A stretch of 64,000 nucleotides of DNA. Source: Pseudomonadota bacterium (GTDB taxonomy: Bacteria > Pseudomonadota > Gammaproteobacteria > Acidithiobacillales > Acidithiobacillaceae). Both the position numbers and the translations under genes were made by a program. Below, piece by piece: positions 1-9,439 of this stretch. The stretch's first letter is position 1. Every line of letters begins with the position of its first letter. The notes under the pieces are model-generated. The model made no database searches. It saw only the letters and a list, made by a program, of their open reading frames with translations, and was not told the origin of the DNA. The stretch is taken from positions 62,001 to 126,000 of the forward strand of contig JAKARO010000003.1 in assembly GCA_021821885.1 (NCBI GenBank), given 5' to 3'.

Positions 1-18
1 TATGCCAGGGCATCGGCA

Positions 19-849
19 ATGGTAAGGCGGGGGTGCCAAGCGGTGCGTTACCGGTTCGCTGGGGCAGTGCGGGGGTTCTTCCAGGATGGGTGTGTTGATC
101 GGGCTTCGCTGCTGGCCTATACGACCCTGTTGGCCCTGGTGCCAGTAGTGGCGCTGATGTTCAGCCTCTGGAATGCCATTGGCTTCGGGGAAGACCGCCG
201 GGCCCTTCTGGACCATTACATTCTCCAGAGCTTTGTCCCGAGGGTTGGCAGCACCGTTCTGCAGTACATTAGTGTGCTAGGTTCCCGTGGAGACGAGCTC
301 GGACTTTTCGGGGCCTGTGGCTTGGTATTTACGGAGATCCTTCTGATCCATGAGGTTGAGCGACATTTCAATGCCATATGGGGAGAGAAGATCCGGTGCC
401 AGCTGTGCAGGCCGGTGAGATACCTTTTTCTGATGGTGGCGGGCCCTGCAGGCATGGCATTGCTCATGCTGCTTCTGCTAGACCCGGTCCAGTGGGCATT
501 CGCCCATCTGGCAAGACTGCCGAGGCTTCCCGGCTATCTTGACCTTGTGCTGGCCTTCTTTACCCAAACCGCCATGCTTGTGCTGCTGTACCAGATTTTG
601 CCGGCAGCCAGGGTGCGCCTCGTGGATGCGTTTACCGGGGCGGTCACGGCTGCAGTACTGCTGAGCCTGAGCAGGGCTGTACTTGCCATCTATCTCCACT
701 ATTCTTTTACGGCGGTCCTCTATGGAACCTTGGGAATGGTCCCGGTTTTTCTGATATGGCTTTACCTGGTCTGGCTTTCCGTACTCTTTGGGGCGGAGAT
801 GGCAGCTGCCGGGAGAGAAACCCCTCCGGCCGTAGACCGGAGGGGTTAA
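19..849 (+). CDS. yihY: YihY/BrkB-family inner membrane protein
   Basis: The 276-residue product is a polytopic membrane protein of the YihY/BrkB family, historically called RNase BN; its molecular role is not firmly known. An early SLLAYTTLLALVP-type segment (about residues 30-45), a W-G after an N-A-I stretch near residue 118, and a C-terminal hydrophobic block ending in LYLVWLSVLFGAEMAA match the family pattern. About five to six hydrophobic segments are visible. The reading frame is open up to base 1, so the true start could lie upstream of the window; the ATG at 19 is only the first one seen. Another frame has a stop at 23-25, possibly the tail of an upstream gene overlapping this start. 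The stop codon sits inside a strong inverted repeat. Confidence 0.8.
   Translation: MVRRGCQAVRYRFAGAVRGFFQDGCVDRASLLAYTTLLALVPVVALMFSLWNAIGFGEDRRALLDHYILQSFVPRVGSTVLQYISVLGSRGDELGLFGACGLVFTEILLIHEVERHFNAIWGEKIRCQLCRPVRYLFLMVAGPAGMALLMLLLLDPVQWAFAHLARLPRLPGYLDLVLAFFTQTAMLVLLYQILPAARVRLVDAFTGAVTAAVLLSLSRAVLAIYLHYSFTAVLYGTLGMVPVFLIWLYLVWLSVLFGAEMAAAGRETPPAVDRRG
819..847. terminator. Perfect 11-bp inverted repeat over the yihY stop
   Basis: AACCCCTCCGG (819-829) pairs perfectly with CCGGAGGGGTT (837-847) around a 7-base loop. The right arm runs into the TAA stop of the yihY-like gene. No long T tract follows, only GGGTTTGG a few bases on, so it is either a weak intrinsic terminator or an mRNA 3'-end stabilising hairpin. 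Confidence 0.6.
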
Positions 850-907
850 GAGGGGGTTTGGAAGCACTCTTTACTTGCATTCCCTCTCCCGATAATATGC
901 CGCCCTT

Positions 908-1393
908 ATGTTTTCGCCAGATGCCCTTACCCTGCTGATTTCCCGGGTCTCTGCCGCCGGGGAGATCTTGCGCGGGGAGGCCGGATCAGGTGGCTGGCAG
1001 CGGATCCGGGATGCGGGATGCCATCTGGACGGGGCACACGTTGATCTGGTGCTGCAGCGCATCGGTGAGGTGGTGGTGGCGGATGGAATCATTGTTGTCC
1101 ACGGGAAAGTGCGGTGCGACCGCTGTCTGGACCCCACGCCCTGGACCGCCCGGATTGGGGTGCGGATCGGGGTGGCCGAATCGGAAGAAGCGGTAGAAAA
1201 AGTTGATCCTGACCGTGATCCTGTCCTCTCACATAATGGGGTGCTGGATCTGCAGGAATGGTTGGAGGAAGAGGTCTTGCTGTCCCTGCCAATGGCGCCG
1301 CGCTGTGTGGAGTGGGAAGCAGGATGTTGCCCGGTTTCCGGGGTTGAGGTACCTGCATGCGATGCGGTACCACAGAGTGAAGAACGGAGATAG
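908..1393 (+). CDS. yceD: YceD/DUF177 family protein (23S rRNA accumulation)
   Basis: This 161-residue protein belongs to the YceD (DUF177) family, implicated in accumulation of 23S rRNA and almost always encoded directly before rpmF. The diagnostic cysteine motif C-D-R-C-L-D-P lies near residues 70-76. It is followed by an acidic middle and the late block LDLQEWLEEEVLLSLP (about 118-133) with a further cysteine pair near residue 150. It ends 3 bp before rpmF, so the two are certainly co-transcribed. I assign the family with confidence; the biochemical activity is not known. Confidence 0.9.
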   Translation: MFSPDALTLLISRVSAAGEILRGEAGSGGWQRIRDAGCHLDGAHVDLVLQRIGEVVVADGIIVVHGKVRCDRCLDPTPWTARIGVRIGVAESEEAVEKVDPDRDPVLSHNGVLDLQEWLEEEVLLSLPMAPRCVEWEAGCCPVSGVEVPACDAVPQSEERR

Positions 1394-1396
1394 AAA

Positions 1397-1582
1397 ATGG
1401 CTGTTCCACAGAGTAAAACGTCCAAGTCTAAACGGGATATGCGCCGGGCCCATGATTTCCTTGAGGTGACCAGCCGTTCCAGCTGTGCAAATTGCGGAGC
1501 GGTCAAACTTTCCCACCACGTCTGCCCGGAGTGTGGTTTCTACCGGGGACGCGAGATGGTCAGGAAGGCTGCTGAAGCCTGA
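1397..1582 (+). CDS. rpmF: 50S ribosomal protein L32
   Basis: The 61-residue product begins [20 protein letters not shown], the classic L32 N-terminus, and carries two CxxC pairs (CANC about residues 31-34, CPEC about 44-47) forming the zinc ribbon. It is a structural protein of the large ribosomal subunit. It follows yceD by 3 bp and precedes plsX, the standard arrangement linking ribosome and lipid synthesis in proteobacteria. Confidence 0.97.
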   Translation: MAVPQSKTSKSKRDMRRAHDFLEVTSRSSCANCGAVKLSHHVCPECGFYRGREMVRKAAEA

Positions 1583-1619
1583 GTGGGTTTTTGGGCGCTT
1601 CTGCCATATAGGAAACACC

Positions 1620-2645
1620 TTGCCACAGATCGCGGTGGATGCCATGAGTGGCGACTCCGGTCCCAGGACCGTGGTCCGTGCCCTTGGGAGCCTGGTCAAG
1701 AGCTATCCGGATGTCCAGTTTCATCTGGTGGGCGATGAGGCCGTCCTCGGCCCTGAGCTGTCGCGTTCACGGCTAAAAGAATCCCCTCAAATTGTCGTCC
1801 GGCATGCCAGCCAGGTAATCGGCATGGAGGATGCCCCCTCTCAAGCCCTCAGGGGGAAGCGCGATTCTTCCATGCATGTGGCTGTAGGGCTGCTGCGTGA
1901 CGGGCAGGCAGATGCCGTAGTGAGCGCGGGCAATACTGGTGCGCTGATGGCCATGGGGAAGGTTTTTCTCCGTACCATTCCAGGCATTGACCGTCCAGCC
2001 ATAGCGGCTTTTCTTCCTACGGTTTCCGGGCGGGTGCTGGTTCTGGATCTGGGGGCCAATGTAGACTGCCATCCTGAACACCTGCTGCAGTTTGCCGTTA
2101 TGGGATCTATTCTTTTCCAGCAGGTTACCGGCGAGGCGAAACCACGGGTCGGCCTGCTGAACATCGGGTCGGAAGAAATCAAGGGCAACGAGCAGGTCAA
2201 GGCGGCGGGAGCCCTGCTGCGCCAGAGCCACCTGAATTTTGTGGGCAATGTGGAAGGTTCCCGGATCTACCAGGGGGTTTGTGACGTTCTGGTCTGTGAC
2301 GGTTTTGTCGGGAATGTCTTTCTTAAAACTTCGGAAGGCCTGGCAGCCATGGTCCGTCAGGAACTGCGGGCCAGCTATGCCCGCGGGCTCTATGGCCGTC
2401 TGGCATATCTGGTCAATCGTCCGATTCTGCAGCGCCTGCGTCGCCGCCTGGATTCAAGGCAATATAATGGAGCCACCTTGGTGGGTCTGAATGGTATTAT
2501 CATCAAAAGTCACGGAAATGCGGATCGGTTTGCCTTTGCCTGTGCCGTTGAAGTGGCAATTGCCGAAGCCCGGCACCGGCTGACGCTCGAAATTGCCAAG
2601 GTAGTTCAGGAGGGGTTGGCGCAGGCCGTCCCTGACAGCGCGTGA
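1620..2645 (+). CDS. plsX: Phosphate acyltransferase PlsX
   Basis: PlsX converts acyl-ACP to acyl-phosphate, the first step of phosphatidic acid synthesis by the PlsX/PlsY route. The signature [12 protein letters not shown] sits at the N-terminus, followed by [22 protein letters not shown] and [16 protein letters not shown] place the start at TTG 1620, because AGGA at 1610-1613 lies 6 bases upstream and this gives the family-typical 341 residues beginning right before the first beta strand. The same frame is open further upstream into rpmF, but that part has no family similarity. The stop overlaps the fabH start (GTGA). Confidence 0.95.
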   Translation: MPQIAVDAMSGDSGPRTVVRALGSLVKSYPDVQFHLVGDEAVLGPELSRSRLKESPQIVVRHASQVIGMEDAPSQALRGKRDSSMHVAVGLLRDGQADAVVSAGNTGALMAMGKVFLRTIPGIDRPAIAAFLPTVSGRVLVLDLGANVDCHPEHLLQFAVMGSILFQQVTGEAKPRVGLLNIGSEEIKGNEQVKAAGALLRQSHLNFVGNVEGSRIYQGVCDVLVCDGFVGNVFLKTSEGLAAMVRQELRASYARGLYGRLAYLVNRPILQRLRRRLDSRQYNGATLVGLNGIIIKSHGNADRFAFACAVEVAIAEARHRLTLEIAKVVQEGLAQAVPDSA

Positions 2646-3586
2646 ACCCTATATACAGCAGACTGGTTTCAACCGGTTCCTACCTCCCGGAACGCATCCT
2701 GGACAATGCCCAGCTGAGCAGGATGGTCGATACCAGCGATGAATGGATCATGGCCCGTACAGGCATACGTGCCCGCCATATTGCGGCACCAGGGGAAAGT
2801 TCCGTGGATATGGCCACGGCCGCTGCTCTGCGAGCTCTGGGAGACTCCGGCCTGGATATCCAGGAAATTGATCTTGTCATTGTGGCTACGACCACGCCTG
2901 ACCAGATATTTCCGAGTACCGCCTGCATTCTGCAGTCCCGGCTTGGCAATCGGGGCGCCGCAGCTTTTGACGTGCAGGCCGTCTGTACCGGTTTTATCTA
3001 TGCCCTGGCTACTGCCGACCGCTTTATCCGTAGTGGTGGTGCGCGGCATGCCCTGGTGGTTGGTGTGGAAACCATGTCCAGGATAGTCGACTGGACGGAC
3101 CGTTCCACCTGCATCCTGTTTGGGGATGGTGCGGGTGCTGTGGTGCTCAGCGCAAGCAGTGAACCAGGGATTCTTTCAACCCATCTCCATGCGGATGGGA
3201 GCTATGCAGGGCTTCTTCAGGTCCCTGAGGGAGAAAAATATCTTGCCATGCAAGGAAATGCCGTATTCCGCATGGCAGTGCGTACGCTTGGTGAAATCGT
3301 GCAGGAGACCCTCGCCGCCAATGGAATGCAGGCCAGCGATATCGACTGGCTGGTACCGCACCAGGCTAATGTACGCATTATCCAGGCAACAGCAGAAAAA
3401 CTGGGAATGCCCATGGAGCGGGTGGTTGTGACAGTTGCCCACCATGGCAATGTCTCAGCCGCTTCAGTCCCTCTGGCACTGGATGATGCAGCCCGCCGGG
3501 GCTGTTTTCTACCAGGCCAGACCCTGCTGCTGGAGGCCTTTGGTGGCGGTTTTACCTGGGGATCTGCCCTGTTGCGCTGGGGCTGA
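2642..3586 (+). CDS. fabH: 3-oxoacyl-ACP synthase III (KAS III)
   Basis: FabH condenses acetyl-CoA (or another starter acyl-CoA) with malonyl-ACP to initiate fatty-acid synthesis. The 314-residue product shows the catalytic triad regions: Cys in [12 protein letters not shown] (about residue 113), His in [11 protein letters not shown] (about 241) and Asn in [14 protein letters not shown] (about 271). The start is GTG 2642, overlapping the plsX stop by four bases. Its position between plsX and fabD is the standard fab cluster order. Confidence 0.96.
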   Translation: MNPIYSRLVSTGSYLPERILDNAQLSRMVDTSDEWIMARTGIRARHIAAPGESSVDMATAAALRALGDSGLDIQEIDLVIVATTTPDQIFPSTACILQSRLGNRGAAAFDVQAVCTGFIYALATADRFIRSGGARHALVVGVETMSRIVDWTDRSTCILFGDGAGAVVLSASSEPGILSTHLHADGSYAGLLQVPEGEKYLAMQGNAVFRMAVRTLGEIVQETLAANGMQASDIDWLVPHQANVRIIQATAEKLGMPMERVVVTVAHHGNVSAASVPLALDDAARRGCFLPGQTLLLEAFGGGFTWGSALLRWG

Positions 3587-3625
3587 CCCTACAGCTGGTT
3601 TCGACTGAATTCGAAGGAGGTTCAT

Positions 3626-4561
3626 TTGCTTGGTTCCATCGCCTTTGTTTTTCCGGGCCAGGGCTCCCAGTCCCAGGGGATGCTGGCCGATCTGGGCGCG
3701 ACACATCCCATTCTGCGGGAAGTTTTTGCAGAAGCCTCGGATATCCTTCATTCCGATCTTTGGGAGCTGGCCCAGAACGGTCCGGAAGAGCAGATAAACC
3801 AGACCCGATGGACCCAGCCCCTCATGCTGGCGGCGGGTTATGGGGTGTTCCGTACCTGGGAGGAAGAAGGGGGCACTCCTCCGGACTTTCTTGCCGGCCA
3901 TTCCCTTGGCGAATACACCGCGCTGGTGGTGGCCGGCAGTCTGGACTTTGCCGATGCGGTACGGCTGGTGGCCAGACGTGGTGAGCTCATGCAGGATGCG
4001 GTACCTGCCGGGATGGGAGGAATGGCCGCTGTCATTGGTCTTTCGGATGAGGAAGTCCGCAATCTCTGCCAGCAGGAGGCCCATGGTGAGGTGCTGGAAG
4101 CTGCCAATCTCAATGCGCCCGGCCAGGTGGTCGTGGCAGGGGTGCAGATGGCCGTCCAGCGGTTGGGTGAGGCAGCGAAGGCCGCAGGCGCCAGACGTGT
4201 TGTCGTCCTGCCGGTCAGCGTGCCCAGCCACTGCAGTCTGATGCGGGATGCTGCGGAAGCCTATCGGTCCGAGCTGGAAGCGGTCTCCTGGCGGTCTCCT
4301 AAAACCATGGTGGTACACAATGCGGACGTCCAGAGTCACCAGAGTCCCATTGCACTGAAGGACGCACTGGTGCGCCAGCTCTATCTGCCAGTGCGCTGGA
4401 CAGAAACGGTGCGGCATCTCGCCCGGCAGGGGGCTACAACTTTTGTGGAAATGGGGCCAGGGCGTGTTCTTTCCGGTCTCGGAAAACGGATTGAATCTGG
4501 TCTGACCATGCTGCATGTGGAAGATGGCAAAAGTCTGCGGGCCACCCTGGAGACCATTTGA
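3626..4561 (+). CDS. fabD: Malonyl-CoA:ACP transacylase
   Basis: FabD loads malonate onto ACP. The product (311 residues) has FPGQGSQSQGM near the N-terminus, the nucleophile serine in GHSLGEYTAL (about residue 92), and His in VPSHCSLM (about 201). The start is a TTG at 3626, supported by a strong AAGGAGG at 3614-3620 with a 5-base spacer; no ATG exists at a sensible place. The stop codon overlaps the fabG ATG by one base (TGATG). Confidence 0.95.
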   Translation: MLGSIAFVFPGQGSQSQGMLADLGATHPILREVFAEASDILHSDLWELAQNGPEEQINQTRWTQPLMLAAGYGVFRTWEEEGGTPPDFLAGHSLGEYTALVVAGSLDFADAVRLVARRGELMQDAVPAGMGGMAAVIGLSDEEVRNLCQQEAHGEVLEAANLNAPGQVVVAGVQMAVQRLGEAAKAAGARRVVVLPVSVPSHCSLMRDAAEAYRSELEAVSWRSPKTMVVHNADVQSHQSPIALKDALVRQLYLPVRWTETVRHLARQGATTFVEMGPGRVLSGLGKRIESGLTMLHVEDGKSLRATLETI

Positions 4562-5301
4562 TGGAAAAAATCCTGGAAGGACAGGTGGCTTTGGTTACTG
4601 GTGGCAGCCGGGGCATTGGAGCAGCCATCGTGGAACGTCTTGTAGCCATGGGGGCCCGCGTGGCTGCAACGGCCACCACAGCGGATGGTGCCGCGCATTT
4701 GGGCAGTCGCCTGGGAGATGCGGGCCGTGGCTACTGTCTGGATGTCTGCAACGATGAAGCCATGGATGCGGTCCTGAAGCAGATCCGCCAGGACCTTGGA
4801 TCTCCGTCGGTGCTGGTCAACAATGCAGGAATCACCCGGGATCAGCTTCTTCTTCGGATGAAGGACGAGGACTGGGATATGGTAATCCAGACCAATCTGC
4901 GTGCCGTATACCGCCTGAGCCGTCTTTGCGTTCGGGACATGCTGAAGGCGCAGTATGGCCGCATTGTAAGTATCACTTCTGTGGTTGGTATGATGGGAAA
5001 TGCCGGACAGAGCAATTATGCCGCCGCCAAGGCTGGCGTGGCCGGCTTCTCCCGCGCACTGGCAAGGGAGGTGGCTTCCCGCAGGGTGACAGTCAACTGT
5101 GTGGCACCTGGATTTATTGAAACAGACATGACAGCGGGTCTTTCGCAGGAACATCGTGAAACCCTGCTGCAGCAGGTTCCTGCTGCCCGCCTGGGATCTC
5201 CCGCAGATGTGGCGGCAGCCGTTGCCTACCTTGTATCCCCGGAAGCGGGGTATGTAACCGGTGAAACCCTCCAGGTCAATGGCGGACTCTGGATGGGTTA
5301 G
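4561..5301 (+). CDS. fabG: 3-oxoacyl-ACP reductase
   Basis: FabG is the NADPH-dependent short-chain dehydrogenase that reduces 3-oxoacyl-ACP. The Rossmann motif TGGSRGIGAA is at about residues 14-23, the NNAG motif near 87-90, and the catalytic Ser and YxxxK in SITSVVGMMGNAGQSNYAAAK-type context near 137-154. The length of 246 residues is standard. A TTG directly precedes the ATG and could also serve as a start, but ATG 4561 gives the usual one-base overlap with fabD. Confidence 0.96.
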   Translation: MEKILEGQVALVTGGSRGIGAAIVERLVAMGARVAATATTADGAAHLGSRLGDAGRGYCLDVCNDEAMDAVLKQIRQDLGSPSVLVNNAGITRDQLLLRMKDEDWDMVIQTNLRAVYRLSRLCVRDMLKAQYGRIVSITSVVGMMGNAGQSNYAAAKAGVAGFSRALAREVASRRVTVNCVAPGFIETDMTAGLSQEHRETLLQQVPAARLGSPADVAAAVAYLVSPEAGYVTGETLQVNGGLWMG

Positions 5302-5382
5302 GCTTCTTCTGCCTTTACAGGACCTCGCCAGCTGTGGTCCAATCTCGCGAAAATAACTTTTACCTATAGAGGAGTTTCTCCC

Positions 5383-5631
5383 ATGGATGATGTAGCAGCG
5401 CGCGTAAAGAAAGTGGTTGTCGAGCAGCTGGGTGTCAACGAAGATGAAGTGACCAATGAGGCCTCATTCGCCGATGATCTTGGTGCCGACTCCCTGGATA
5501 ATGTGGAGCTGGTTATGGCCCTCGAGGAGGAGTTTGACTGTGAAATTCCTGATGAGGAAGCAGAAAAAATCTCCACTGTACAGCAGGCAATCGATTATAT
5601 CAGCGCTCACCTGCCCAAACAGGATGCCTGA
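5383..5631 (+). CDS. acpP: Acyl carrier protein
   Basis: The 82-residue acidic protein contains the phosphopantetheine attachment motif [10 protein letters not shown], with the modified serine near residue 37. It carries growing acyl chains for the fab enzymes on either side of it. AGGAG at 5371-5375 precedes the ATG. The 81-bp gap from fabG is larger than others in the cluster and may hold a separate promoter, as is common for this very abundant protein, but I see no convincing hexamers. Confidence 0.97.
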   Translation: MDDVAARVKKVVVEQLGVNEDEVTNEASFADDLGADSLDNVELVMALEEEFDCEIPDEEAEKISTVQQAIDYISAHLPKQDA

Positions 5632-5667
5632 ATTCCTCCCGTAAACAGGACGTCTGGAGCATTGGCA

Positions 5668-6909
5668 TTGAAACGACGTGTGGTAGTTACCGGGCTGGGA
5701 ATCGTATCTCCTGTCGGTATAGGTGTCGCAGCGGCCTGGGATAGCATCATCAATGGCCGCAGTGGCATTTCCAGGGTGACCCGACTGGATCCGGAGCCCT
5801 ATGCCTCCCAGATTGCTGGAGAAGTCAGGGGATTCGATGTGGGCCAGTACTTGCCAGTAAAAGAGGCAAGGAAGATGGAGCTGTTTATCCATTATGGACT
5901 GGCGGCGGCCATGGAAGCCATTGCGGATGCACGTCTGCAGATCAGTCCGGAAATTGCTGACCGTGTGGGAGTTTCCATCGGAAGCGGCATTGGTGGCCTG
6001 CCGGGAATTGAGGCAGAGCATGGGGTGGTCATGGAAAATGGCCCCCGCCGCATTTCTCCCTTTTTTATTCCCCGCTGCATTGTCAACATGGTTTCTGGCC
6101 ATGTGTCCATCATGTACGGCGCCAAGGGTCCTAACATTGCCATGGCCACCGCCTGTTCTACCGGGACACATTCCATTGGGGATGCTGCCCGGCTGATTGA
6201 ATATGGTGATGCGGATGTGATGATTGCTGGTGGGGCGGAGGCGGCAATCAGCCCTCTGGGGCTGGGAGGATTTGCTGCTGCCCGCGCCCTGTCCACCCGT
6301 AACGACGCTCCGGAAAAAGCCAGCCGGCCATGGGATGCGGACCGGGATGGTTTTGTCCTTGGAGAAGGTGCGGGAATTCTGGTTCTGGAAGAACGCGAGT
6401 TTGCTCTCCGCCGGGGAGCAAAAATTTATGCCGAACTCTCCGGCTATGGCATGAGCGCGGATGCCTTCCACATGACCCAGCCAGCATCGGGTGGGGAAGG
6501 GGCCGCCCGATGCATGAAGGCAGCGCTGCGTAACGCTGGTCTGCAGCCAGACGATGTGGACTATATCAATGCACATGGTACGTCCACCCCACTGGGAGAC
6601 CTTTCGGAAACGGAAGCCGTGCATGCGGTTTTCGGACCACATGCCAGCCAGGTTGCAGTCAGTTCGACGAAATCCATGACCGGACATCTGCTCGGTGCCG
6701 CCGGGGGCATTGAGGCCATTTTTACCGCTCTTGCCATTCACGGAGGCATTCTGCCCCCGACGATCAACCTCGACCGGCCTGGGGAAGGCTGTGACCTGGA
6801 TTATGTTCCCCATGTTGCCCGTAAGGCACGGGTTCGCGCCGCCCTCAGCAATTCTTTTGGTTTTGGTGGTACCAACAGCACTCTGGTTTTCCAGCATCAC
6901 CAGGACTAG
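5668..6909 (+). CDS. fabF: 3-oxoacyl-ACP synthase II (KAS II)
   Basis: FabF elongates acyl chains by condensing acyl-ACP with malonyl-ACP. The active-site Cys lies in TACSTGTHSIGDAA (about residue 165), the first His in NAHGTSTPLGD (about 305) and the second in STKSMTGHLLGAAGG (about 342). The start is uncertain between TTG 5662 and TTG 5668. GGAG at 5656-5659 is spaced best (8 bases) for 5668, which gives the typical N-terminus MKRRVVVTGLG, so I chose that. Length is about 413 residues. Confidence 0.95.
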   Translation: MKRRVVVTGLGIVSPVGIGVAAAWDSIINGRSGISRVTRLDPEPYASQIAGEVRGFDVGQYLPVKEARKMELFIHYGLAAAMEAIADARLQISPEIADRVGVSIGSGIGGLPGIEAEHGVVMENGPRRISPFFIPRCIVNMVSGHVSIMYGAKGPNIAMATACSTGTHSIGDAARLIEYGDADVMIAGGAEAAISPLGLGGFAAARALSTRNDAPEKASRPWDADRDGFVLGEGAGILVLEEREFALRRGAKIYAELSGYGMSADAFHMTQPASGGEGAARCMKAALRNAGLQPDDVDYINAHGTSTPLGDLSETEAVHAVFGPHASQVAVSSTKSMTGHLLGAAGGIEAIFTALAIHGGILPPTINLDRPGEGCDLDYVPHVARKARVRAALSNSFGFGGTNSTLVFQHHQD

Positions 6910-6920
6910 CGGAGCGGCAG

Positions 6921-7778
6921 GTGAGAGTCCTGCTGCTCAGCCAAAATGGCACTCTGGTACCCCCCGAAAGGGTACAGGCGTTTACCAGCAGAGCCTTTCT
7001 CTATGGCGATGGGCTGTTCGAAACGGTAGCTGTCATCCGGGGAACGCCGCTTTTCTGGAAGGAGCATCTGCTCCGGCTCCGGAACGGCGGTGTCCTCCTG
7101 GGCATCGAGAGCCCGGAGAACTCTCTCTGGGAATCCTGGTGGAGCGCGCTCTGGTCGGCCCTGCCGGATTCGTGCCGACAGGATCGTATGGTCCTGAAAC
7201 TGGTGGTTTCCCGGATGGATGGTTCGGGATATGCCACCCCGGAGCGCAGTCCTGTCCACGCTTTTCTGTTTCTGCAGGACTGGCCAGACCGGCCTTCAAC
7301 GTACTGGAACCACGGTATTACCGCCGGTCTCTGCCCCGTCCCCCTGCAGTGCGGTTCTCCCTATCTGGCTGTAAAGTCGCTGAACCGTCTTAACCAGATC
7401 ATGGCAAGACGGATGACGCCGGCAGAGTGGCAGGAAGCGGTGCTTCTGGACCGGGAGGGCTGTATCCGGGAGGGTATCCAGACCAATATCCTGTGGCGTC
7501 GCGGAGAAACCATTGAGAGCCCGGATCTCCGGGATGGCGGGGTGCCAGGTATCCAGCGCGATGCCATCCTGTCCTATCTGGGGGGCATTGGCTACAGGAT
7601 CCGGTGGGTCAGCGAGCCCTATTCCACACTTTATGATGTCGATGAAATCCTTTTTTCCAACAGCCTGATCGGGACCTGGGCGGTGAGCCGGCTGGAAGAA
7701 CGGCCGTTTCCGGGCCGGGAAGGCCACCTTGCCAGTGTTCTGTCCGAATGGCAGAAAAATCTGGGGCTGGGGGCCTGA
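6921..7778 (+). CDS. pabC: Aminodeoxychorismate lyase
   Basis: PabC is a fold-type IV PLP enzyme that splits 4-amino-4-deoxychorismate into p-aminobenzoate and pyruvate for folate synthesis. SRAFLYGDGLFETV near residues 27-40 is the family signature, the PLP lysine is in AVKSLNRLNQI (about residue 153), and EGCIREGIQTNILW (about 176-189) is the conserved cofactor phosphate/substrate loop. The start is GTG 6921. Branched-chain aminotransferases share the fold, but the position between fabF and mltG is typical of pabC. Confidence 0.9.
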   Translation: MRVLLLSQNGTLVPPERVQAFTSRAFLYGDGLFETVAVIRGTPLFWKEHLLRLRNGGVLLGIESPENSLWESWWSALWSALPDSCRQDRMVLKLVVSRMDGSGYATPERSPVHAFLFLQDWPDRPSTYWNHGITAGLCPVPLQCGSPYLAVKSLNRLNQIMARRMTPAEWQEAVLLDREGCIREGIQTNILWRRGETIESPDLRDGGVPGIQRDAILSYLGGIGYRIRWVSEPYSTLYDVDEILFSNSLIGTWAVSRLEERPFPGREGHLASVLSEWQKNLGLGA

Positions 7779-7784
7779 GCCGGG

Positions 7785-8798
7785 ATGGGGCAGCACCGGC
7801 TCCGGATGGCTGTTCTGGCTTTCTTGTTGCCAGTCCTGGTGGTGGCTGGCCTCTTTACCCTGGCACTTTTCTGGCCGGAGTCACTCCCACCAGGTGGAAT
7901 ACGCGTCGCCGTCTATCAAGGCAGCAGCGCAGACCGGGTCATCCAGCAGCTGGACCAGGCCGGGCTTGTGCCTGTTCCTGCAGTTTTCCATCTGGCGTGG
8001 CTTCTGGAAGGGCGTCCTGTCCTGCACGCCGGGCTATATGTTTTTCATGGCACTCTGGACATGAAGCAGGTCCTGTCTATCCTCCGGCACGGCAGATCAG
8101 TGCCCCTCACCATAGTGATTATTCCTGGTACAACCGTGAGGCAGGTTTATTCCCTTCTCCAGAAAAGCCCTTATCTTGATACGCATTCCCTGCCTCCGGA
8201 AACCCGTCTTGCGCATTTTCTGGGGCCGCTTGGCCGGGCTGCCCCCAATGCAGAAGGCCTTCTTCTTCCCCAGAGCTTTCGTTATGTACCAGGCGATCCG
8301 GCCCTTGGCCTGCTGCGCCAGTCGGCCGCCATGATGGATAAGGAGCTTCACCATTGCTGGGTTCACCGTGCGCATGGGTTGCCGCTTCAGGATCCATACC
8401 AGGCGCTGGTCCTGGCCTCAATTGTGCAGAAGGAGGGCGCTCCTGCCGGAGAACAGAAGCGCATAGCCTCCGTTTTTCTGAACCGGCTACGCCAGGGGAT
8501 GCCGCTTCAGTCGGATCCCACCGTAATTTATGCACTGGGACGGCACTACCATGGCCGGCTCACTCCTGGCGACATGGGTATGCCCAGTCCCTACAATACC
8601 TACATCCATAAAGGACTGCCCCCAACGCCCATAGCGATGCCCGGGCTCCAGGCGATCCTGGCGGTTCTGCACCCGGCCATGAATCATGATCTGTATTTCA
8701 TAGCAAATGGACAGACTTACCATTATTCCCGCAACTATGCCCGGCATGTGCGGCAGATCCGGAAGTACCTGCAGGTCCCATCAGGAGGTCGGCCGTGA
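7785..8798 (+). CDS. mltG: Endolytic murein transglycosylase MltG
   Basis: MltG (YceG) is an inner-membrane enzyme that cuts nascent glycan strands and may terminate peptidoglycan polymerisation. The 337-residue product has one N-terminal membrane segment (about residues 8-29) followed by a periplasmic LysM-like region and the YceG domain. The latter contains ASIVQKEGAPAGE, SVFLNRLRQGMPLQSDPTVIYALG, and PYNTYIHKGLPPTPI, all family hallmarks including the catalytic Glu region. It lies 6 bp after pabC and its stop overlaps the tmk GTG start. Confidence 0.94.
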   Translation: MGQHRLRMAVLAFLLPVLVVAGLFTLALFWPESLPPGGIRVAVYQGSSADRVIQQLDQAGLVPVPAVFHLAWLLEGRPVLHAGLYVFHGTLDMKQVLSILRHGRSVPLTIVIIPGTTVRQVYSLLQKSPYLDTHSLPPETRLAHFLGPLGRAAPNAEGLLLPQSFRYVPGDPALGLLRQSAAMMDKELHHCWVHRAHGLPLQDPYQALVLASIVQKEGAPAGEQKRIASVFLNRLRQGMPLQSDPTVIYALGRHYHGRLTPGDMGMPSPYNTYIHKGLPPTPIAMPGLQAILAVLHPAMNHDLYFIANGQTYHYSRNYARHVRQIRKYLQVPSGGRP

Positions 8799-9439
8799 GC
8801 GATTGCAGCAAGGAAGCCCAGGGTTTTTTCATTACCCTGGAAGGGATTGAGGGTGCAGGGAAAAGTACGGCCGTGCCGGTCCTCGCAGAAACGGCCCGCC
8901 AACTGGGCTATGAAGTAGAGGTGACCAGGGAGCCCGGAGGGGGGGAACTGGGTGAGCGCCTGCGCAAAATTTTTCTGGATCCAGGGCTCATGCTGGATGC
9001 CGATGAAGAACTGCTGTTGTTGTATGCGGGCCGGCTGGACCATATCCGGAAGCGCATTCTGCCTGCCCTGGTGGCAGGCAAGGTGTTAATCTGCGACCGT
9101 TTTGAGGATTCCACATTTGCCTACCAGGGAGGCGGACGCCATGTTTCACTGGACCGTATTGATGCCCTGTCCAGATGGGCAGGTGTAAAGTGCAGGCCTG
9201 ATCTTACTTTCTGGCTGGATGTCTCGCCGGAAGTGGGCGCCTACCGTATCGGTTTCAGGGATCCAGACCGTCTTGAGCGGGAAAGCCCGGATTTTTTCCG
9301 GAGGGCGAGGGAAGTATTTGGGCAGCGCATGAATGCTGATCCAGGGCGTTTCTGCCGGATTGATGCCGAGGCTCCGCTGGAAGAAATCAGGGTACGCCTG
9401 CAGGTGGAACTCCAGAACCGGCTGCCAGGACGTACCTGA
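8795..9439 (+). CDS. tmk: Thymidylate kinase
   Basis: Tmk phosphorylates dTMP to dTDP. The P-loop GIEGAGKST is at about residues 18-26, the DR motif in CDRFEDSTFAYQG near 101-113, and a lid region with arginines (GFRDPDRLERE) near 150-160. The GTG start at 8795 has a perfect AGGAGG (8783-8788) 6 bases upstream and overlaps the mltG stop. The product is 214 residues, normal for the family. The gene is followed directly by holB, with a TGATG overlap. Confidence 0.95.
   Translation: MSDCSKEAQGFFITLEGIEGAGKSTAVPVLAETARQLGYEVEVTREPGGGELGERLRKIFLDPGLMLDADEELLLLYAGRLDHIRKRILPALVAGKVLICDRFEDSTFAYQGGGRHVSLDRIDALSRWAGVKCRPDLTFWLDVSPEVGAYRIGFRDPDRLERESPDFFRRAREVFGQRMNADPGRFCRIDAEAPLEEIRVRLQVELQNRLPGRT

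Noticed and set aside
1485-1619. N-terminal extension of plsX overlapping rpmF
   Set aside because: The extension has no PlsX similarity and overlaps a certain ribosomal protein gene; TTG 1620 with AGGA explains the start.
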